From Actinomarinicola tropica (lineage in GTDB: Bacteria > Actinomycetota > Acidimicrobiia > Acidimicrobiales > SKKL01): DNA of 64,000 nucleotides. Position numbers and translations under genes: made by a program. Positions 59,074 through 64,000 of the stretch are shown here, in pieces. Every line of letters begins with the position of its first letter. Position 1 is the first letter of the stretch. Where the stretch lies: contig NZ_CP045851.1 of assembly GCF_009650215.1 (NCBI RefSeq), positions 434,001 to 498,000 on the forward strand, given 5' to 3'. The notes beneath the pieces are model-generated. The model did not search any database, was not told the origin of the DNA, and saw only the letters and a program-made list of their open reading frames with translations.

Positions 59074-59677
59074 GTGGCCGTCGATGCCATCCCTCGCCTC
59101 AACCGGTCCCAGCTGCCGGGCATCGTGGACTTCGCCGGGCCCGTGACCCCTGCGAGCACCCTGGTGGTGGCCGGCGGGGATCCCGACGCCGTCGTGGCCT
59201 GTGTGGGCTCCGACCGCGACGCTCGACGCTGTGGTCGCCCTGGCTGCCGCCGGTCGTCGAGTGAAGGTCTTCGAGGACCGACCCCGCCTCGTGCTCCCCG
59301 AGGGTCGTCGGGTGCCCGGGCGGGCCGAGCTCCTCGCGGCCGCAGCCGGACCTCGGCGCGTGGCCGCCGCCTGCAGCGCCCGGATCCCGACGCTGCCCCT
59401 GGTCCGTCGCGGCCTCGCTGGCGCGCCCGTCCGGGCCCACCGCCTCGCCGGGTCGCACCAGCGCCGCCGGCTCGTGCCCGATCCGTGGATGCGCCGTCAG
59501 CTCACGCCCTCACGCCACGACCACCGCCCCCCGCTCCGCTCCGACGGCTACTACCGGGCGCTGGCGAGCGGGCGGGCACAGCTGGTGAGCTGGCCGATCG
59601 CTCGCATCACGACCGACGGCATCCGGACCTGCGACGGGCTCGAGCACCGCATCGACCACCTCGTCGTGGCCGGCTGA
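59074..59677 (+). CDS. Short FMO-like protein (~200 aa) with one-base insertion
   Basis: GTG 59074, directly after the diiron stop, reads DAIPRLNRSQLPGIVDFAGP and LVVAGGDPDAVVACVGSD, then an extra C at 59214-59215 shifts the frame; TLDAVVALAAAGRRVKVFED and RRQLTPSRHD...LRSDGYYRALA follow, ending GLEHRIDHLVVAG with TGA 59675. Removing the base gives 200 residues. The order VPDPWMRRQLTP...SDGYYRAL...RTCDGLEHRIDHLVVA matches the central part of BVMO/FMO proteins, but no FAD GxGxxG motif precedes it. It may be a degenerate or specialised FMO piece acting with the diiron protein. Uncertain. Confidence 0.5.
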
Positions 59678-59709
59678 GCTCCCGCCGCAGCGGCGCCTGC
59701 CCCGCCGGA

Positions 59710-61048
59710 TCAGGCGGTGGAGGCCTCGTCCGTGGAGGCGATCTCGGCGCTGGCCATGTCGCCGAACAGGAACGCGAGCAGCTCGGGGTCGGCCAGGATC
59801 GCCCAGTCCGGCGCCATGAGCTTCGCGTACCGCTCGAAGTACAGGAGCTGCTTCGCCACGAGCACCAGCTCCTGCGGCAGGCGGACCTCGTAGCGGGTGC
59901 CGATGCGAACGATGTCGATCAGCACCTGCCCGTAGCTGATCTCCGACAGCGGCTGGCCGAGGATCGGCTCGACGATCTCGGCGATGTCGGCAGCGGACTG
60001 CTCCAGGCTCGTCGGGTTGAGCACGGCCCCATGTCGAAGATCGCTTGGGCCACCGCCTCGAAGTCGCCGGACACGAGCAGGGCCGGCAGGCCGCGCCGCA
60101 CGATCTCGCGCGTCTCGTCGTCGAAGGACCCGCAGATCCCGAAGTCGAGGAAGACCACCTCGCCGTCGGTGTCGAGCATCAGGTTGCCGGCGTGCACGTC
60201 ACCATGGAAGAAGCCGTGCACGAGCGCCGCCTCCAGCCACGCCCGCACCTCGCGCTTGAGCGCGGCTCCCAGGTCCCATCCGGTGGCCTGCCAGCTCGAC
60301 CAGGTCGTCGATCTTGTACCCGTGCATGCGCTCCATGGTCAGCACGCGCGGGCTGGTCAGCTCCCAGTGCACCGTCGGGACCCGCACCCGCCCGGTGCGT
60401 GGCCGGCGGCGACGATCCGACCGAAGCGCTCCATGGAGCGGGCCTCGACGATGAAGTTGAGCTCCTCGCTCAGCGTGGTGGCGAAGTCCTCCACCACCGC
60501 CACCGGATTGGCCATGCGCCCCTTGGCCGAGACCTTGTCGAGGACGCGGGCGAGCTTGAGCAGGATCCGCAGGTCCGACGACAGGATCTTGCCGATCCCC
60601 GGGCGCTGGACCTTCACCACCACGTCGGACCCGTCGTGCAGGGCGGCGGCGTGGACCTGGGCGATCGACGCCGACGCCATCGGCGTGCGGTCGAACGAGG
60701 CGAACAGCTCGTCGTGGTGGCCGCCGAGCTCGGCCTCGATCACCTCCACGATGTGGCGTAGGCCACCGGGGGCACGCTGTCGAGGCACGCGCGCAGCTCG
60801 TCGGCCAGGACGTCGGGGAACAGGCCAGGGCTCGAGGCGACCAGCTGCGCGAGCTTCACGTAGGTGGGGCCGAGCTCCTCGAAGGACTGGCGGAGCGCCA
60901 CCGCGCCGCGTTCGGCGCGGGGCCGCGGCCCCGGGCACAGGGTGCGCGCGGCGGCCCGGCCGAGGAGGCGAGCGGTGGAGGCGGCGCGCCCCACCTCGCG
61001 GAGTCGCAGGCGCTCGATCTCGCTCGGAACCAGACGTTCGATCCGCAC
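59710..61048 (-). pseudogene. ABC1/UbiB (ADCK-like) kinase with about four frameshifts
   Basis: GTG 61048 behind AGGAGG starts [20 protein letters not shown], then the family motif region [20 protein letters not shown], and after a shift near 60760 ASASIAQVHAAALHDGSDVV and VVKVQRPG with the nucleotide-binding Lys. Further shifts near 60400, 60285 and in the C-run 60027-60030 separate LTMERMHGYKIDDL, HGFFHGDVHAGNLMLD (catalytic loop), VVFLDFGICG (metal DFG) and SEISYGQVLIDIVRIG to the stop. All motifs survive, so it is either recently inactivated or mis-sequenced. UbiB-family ATPases help soluble enzymes reach lipid intermediates of quinone synthesis. Divergent from a homologous fusion gene 86 bases away. 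Confidence 0.82.
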
Positions 61049-61134
61049 GGCAACCTCCTGATGCTGATACAGTGCCGTCTCATCGTTGCATGCGGCGTCT
61101 CCCGGTGCCGCATCGGGAGCACTGGGGGTCCAGG
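61049..61134. promoter_or_regulatory. Divergent promoter between the two ABC1 kinase genes
   Basis: 86 bases hold both ribosome-binding regions and the sequence CATCGTTGCATG (61081-61092), close to GCATCGTTGTA of 24706 and of the MarR/MFS spacer. This suggests that the kinase genes are in the same regulon. Confidence 0.45.
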
Positions 61135-63506
61135 ATGACCGTGACCGAAGCGAGCCCGAAGGTGCCGCCACCACGGGCCCCCGGCGACGCCGACCCGTGG
61201 GAGGTGCAGCTCGACCTCGGGGGCAGCGGCCCCGGTGACGCAGCTCGACTGCTGGAGATCGCCTCCACCCTGGTGCGCCACGGCGCCGTGGTCGCCGTCC
61301 GGCGCGGTCCCTTCATCGTGCTGCGGCTGCGCCGACGGGCCCCCGCGCCCTCCCCGTGGCGCTGCGGCGCAGCTTCGCCGACCTCGGGCCCACGTTCGTG
61401 AAGTTCGGGCAGCTCGTCGCCTCGAGCCCCGGGCTGTTCCCCGACGTGGCCGCCAACGAAATCCGCAGCCTCCTCGACGAGGTCCCCACCATCGCGGCCC
61501 GCGACGTCCATCGCATCGTCGAGCGGGCGCTCGGCCGTCCCGTCGGCGTGGCCTTCGCCGCGTTCGACGACGTACCGCTCGCCGCCGCATCGATCGCCCA
61601 GGTCCATCGGGCCCGGCTCGCCGACGGCACCGACGTGGTCGTCAAGGTCCGCCGCCCGGGGCTCCGCAACCGGGTCGCCCGGGACACCCGGATCCTGCGG
61701 ATGCTGGCGACGGTGCTGGGACGCGCCGGTGGCCGCGGTCAGATCATGAACCTGGTCGCCATCGTCGACGACTTCACCGCCACCTTGCGCTACGAGCTGG
61801 ACTTCCGGAACGAGGCCCGCTGGATGGCGCAGTTCCGGTCCAACCTCGAGACCTTCGACGACAACCGCCACGTGACGACGCCCATGCCGATCGAGGGCAT
61901 GTGCACCCAGCGCGTGCTGGTGATGACCTACGTGGACGGGCACCCGGTCGACCGCCTGGACCTGCTGGCCGAGTCCGGCCACGACTTCGAGGAGCTGCTG
62001 CGCCTCGGCGTGCGCGCCTGGCTCGAGTCGGCCTTCGAGCACGGCTTGTTCCACGGCGACGTGCACGCGGACAACCTGTTCCTCACCCCCGATGGCAAGG
62101 TCGCACTCCTGGACTTCGGTATTGTGGGCCACCTGGAGCCGGCGATCCGGGGGGCGCTGCGCGACGCCCTCCCCGGTCTGCTGCTCGCCGACGACCCGCG
62201 GAGCGTGGTGGAGGCGTTCTTCGCCCTCGGTGCCGTCACCGGGCTGATCGACATCGAACGTGCGGCCGAGGACGTGCGCCGGCTGGTCGCGCCGCTGTCG
62301 GAGAAGCCGCTCTCGGAGATCAGCTACGGCGAGCTGCTGTCCGACGTGTTGCAGGTGGCCGGTCGCCACCGGGTCCGTCTCCCCCGGGAGCTGGTGCTCG
62401 TGATCAAGCAGAACCTCTACTTCGAGCGCTACGCCAAGCTCCCGGCCCCCGGCTACCAGATCCTGTCCGATCCTCGCCTGCTCACGTTCCTCCTGCCCCA
62501 GTACGAGGTGCCGGTGCCGCGGCCGGTGCTCACCACCCGACCCCGCACCCGCCCGCTGGACGGCGATCCCGGTGCCGGCCTCCTCGTCGAGGCGGTCCGC
62601 GACGACCGCTTCGGCTGGGAGTACGATCCGAAGCGTCCCGAGCTGCGCAAGCTCTACGCGAAGGCCAAGCACAAGCAGTGGAACGCCAGTGTCGACATCG
62701 ACTGGTCCATCGAGGTCGATCGCGAGGACCCCGGCGGGCTGTCGGAGTACCTGCCGGTGATGGCGGCCGACGCCTTCGACTCCTTCACCGATGCCCAGAA
62801 GCGCGAGGCCGGTCACGTGTTCAACACCTGGCTGACGTCGCAGTTCCTGCACGGTGAGCAGGGCGCGCTGCTCGCCACCTCCAAGCTGGTCGCCCAGGTC
62901 CCTGACGTCGACGCCAAGTTCTACGGTGCCACCCAGGTAATGGACGAGGCCCGCCACGTCGAGGCCTACGGGCGGTACCTGAACGAGAAGCTGGGCGAGA
63001 TCCACCCGATCAACCCGAACCTCCAGCAGCTCCTCGAGATCATCGTGGCCGACCCGCGTTGGGACGTCACCTACCTCGGCATGCAGATCATCGTCGAGGG
63101 TCTGGCCCTGGCTGCGTTCGGGCTGATCCACCAGTTCTCGACCGAGCCGCTCATCAAGCAGATCACGCGCTACGTGATGGCCGATGAAGCCCGCCACGTC
63201 GCCTTCGGTGCCCTGGCCCTGTCCGGCTACTACGACGAGCTCACCTCGGCGGAGCGGAGGGAGCGCCAGGCCTTCGTCCTCGAGGCGTCGTGGCTGATGC
63301 GCGACCGGTTCCTGGCCACCGAGGTGTGGGAGCGTCTCGGCATCGCGCCGTCCGATGGCCTGCTCGATGCCAGCCGCTCGCCGATGATGCAGATGTTCCA
63401 GCACCTCCTCTTCGCCAAGATCACCCCGAACCTCACGAAGGTCGGGTTGATGGACGAGAAGCTGCGCGATCGCCTCGTGGCGATCGGGGCCATCCCGTCG
63501 TCGTGA
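61135..63506 (+). CDS. ABC1/UbiB kinase fused to a ferritin-like diiron domain
   Basis: ATG 61135 opens a short leader, the C-run 61340-61344 is one base short, and the frame then continues to TGA 63504-63506; corrected length 790 residues. The kinase-like part (about 75-460) has [53 protein letters not shown] (~307) and [10 protein letters not shown] (~326). After a Pro/Arg-rich linker, residues ~500-790 form a ferritin-like oxidase: LHGEQGAL (~568), DEARHVEAY (~604), [11 protein letters not shown] (~652), DEARHVAFG (~683), giving E, ExxH, E, ExxH ligands. In ubiquinone synthesis a UbiB-type ATPase (COQ8) and a diiron hydroxylase (COQ7) cooperate as separate proteins; a fused pair suggests extraction and oxidation of a membrane lipid or isoprenoid. 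Function is inference. Confidence 0.85.
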
Positions 63507-63558
63507 CCTCTCACGACGAGAGCCCGTCCGCGCTCGGGCGCGCGCGAAACTGGTGCCC

Positions 63559-64000
63559 ATGACCGAAACCTCGTGCCTCACGGCGCTCGGTCTCCCGCCC
63601 GTCCCCTCGAAGGTCCTCGACCCGTACCTCGACGCGGCGGCCACCTGCTTCGCCCGCCACGGGTTGCGCCGCACGCGCGTGACCGACATCGCCGAAGAGG
63701 TCGGCGTCTCCCGGGTGACCGTCTACCGCCAGGTCGGCACGACGGAGGACGCCGCCCGCCTGCTGCTGGCCCGTGAGCTCGACCGGCTGGTGAACTCGGT
63801 TCTCCCGACGCTCGTCGCGGTTGAGGACGCCGACGGGATCGTCACCGTCATCGCGTCGGCGGTCGACTTCGCCGTGAACCACCCGGTGATGCGCAAGGTG
63901 CTGCAGGACGAGACCGATCTCGTCGGTGCGTTCGTCATGAGCGAGTTCAGCACCGTCCTCGACCGGCTGCTCCTCCTCGCCGAGCCCGTCGTCCGGCGCC
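63559..64000 (+). CDS. TetR-family regulator, cut by the window end
   Basis: ATG 63559, 52 bases after the fusion gene stop. The HTH is RVTDIAEEVGVSRVTVYRQVG at about residues 40-60, a clear TetR recognition region, followed by LLLARELDRLVNSVLPTL and a helical ligand domain that leaves the window at residue ~147. It is on the same strand as the kinase-diiron fusion and may control this island. No operator assignable to it was seen in the 52-base spacer. The 3' part is not visible. Confidence 0.88.
   Translation, partial: MTETSCLTALGLPPVPSKVLDPYLDAAATCFARHGLRRTRVTDIAEEVGVSRVTVYRQVGTTEDAARLLLARELDRLVNSVLPTLVAVEDADGIVTVIASAVDFAVNHPVMRKVLQDETDLVGAFVMSEFSTVLDRLLLLAEPVVRR

Overview
The window is about 64 kb of very GC-rich DNA with dense, short-spaced genes, many GTG starts and frequent 4-bp stop/start overlaps. 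No rRNA, tRNA, CRISPR array, transposase or phage gene was recognised. The gene set is typical of a hydrocarbon- or lipid-degrading actinobacterium: several FadD-type acyl-CoA synthetases, five FadE-type acyl-CoA dehydrogenases, lipid-transfer-protein (Ltp) thiolase homologues paired with DUF35 zinc-ribbon proteins, P450s, Baeyer-Villiger monooxygenases and TetR regulators. A member of Acidimicrobiia is my best guess, with other Actinomycetota possible. There is no phylogenetic marker in the window, so this is inference.

1-20.3 kb is a CoA-ester catabolic region: Ltp, aldehyde dehydrogenase, P450, acyl-CoA dehydrogenase and FadD; then acyl-CoA dehydrogenase, nitronate monooxygenase-like enzyme and a DUF35/Ltp pair; then a second P450, an AhpD-like protein, a three-GAF GGDEF protein, two FadDs and a second DUF35/Ltp pair. 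Read together these would hydroxylate a hydrophobic substrate, oxidise it to an acid, activate it with CoA, desaturate it and cleave it by thiolysis or retro-aldol chemistry. Steroid or terpenoid side chains are plausible substrates. 20.5-27 kb is a damaged zone: an MMPL transporter gene with an internal inverted segment, and remnants of a COG3687 metal-dependent hydrolase, an alpha/beta hydrolase and a cupredoxin-like protein.

27-43 kb holds an ECH/acyl-CoA dehydrogenase/alcohol dehydrogenase operon facing an amidohydrolase/D-aminoacylase-like/BVMO operon across a shared promoter with two matching 18-bp palindromes. FadD, acyl-CoA dehydrogenase and alcohol dehydrogenase genes follow, together with fragments of a P450, ClpP, ECH and a hotdog protein. 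43-50.4 kb carries a TetR gene and a 20-bp palindrome in front of a diiron protein and BVMO pair, then an opposing BVMO/acyl-CoA dehydrogenase pair and two alpha/beta hydrolases. 50.5-55.7 kb is a branched-chain-type ABC uptake system in which LivH, LivM and LivG are one polypeptide. 55.7-64 kb has a MarR/MFS pair, oxygenase fragments, ferritin-like proteins, two divergent ABC1/UbiB kinases (one fused to a ferritin-like diiron domain) and a TetR gene cut by the window end.

Two things stand out. First, many genes carry one-base indels (several in G or C runs), in-frame stops, or abrupt junctions that leave gene fragments. This is either real decay or sequencing and assembly error, and those genes are labelled accordingly. 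Second, the kinase-diiron fusion at 61.1-63.5 kb resembles in principle the COQ8/COQ7 pairing of quinone biosynthesis, and is the best candidate here for an undescribed system.
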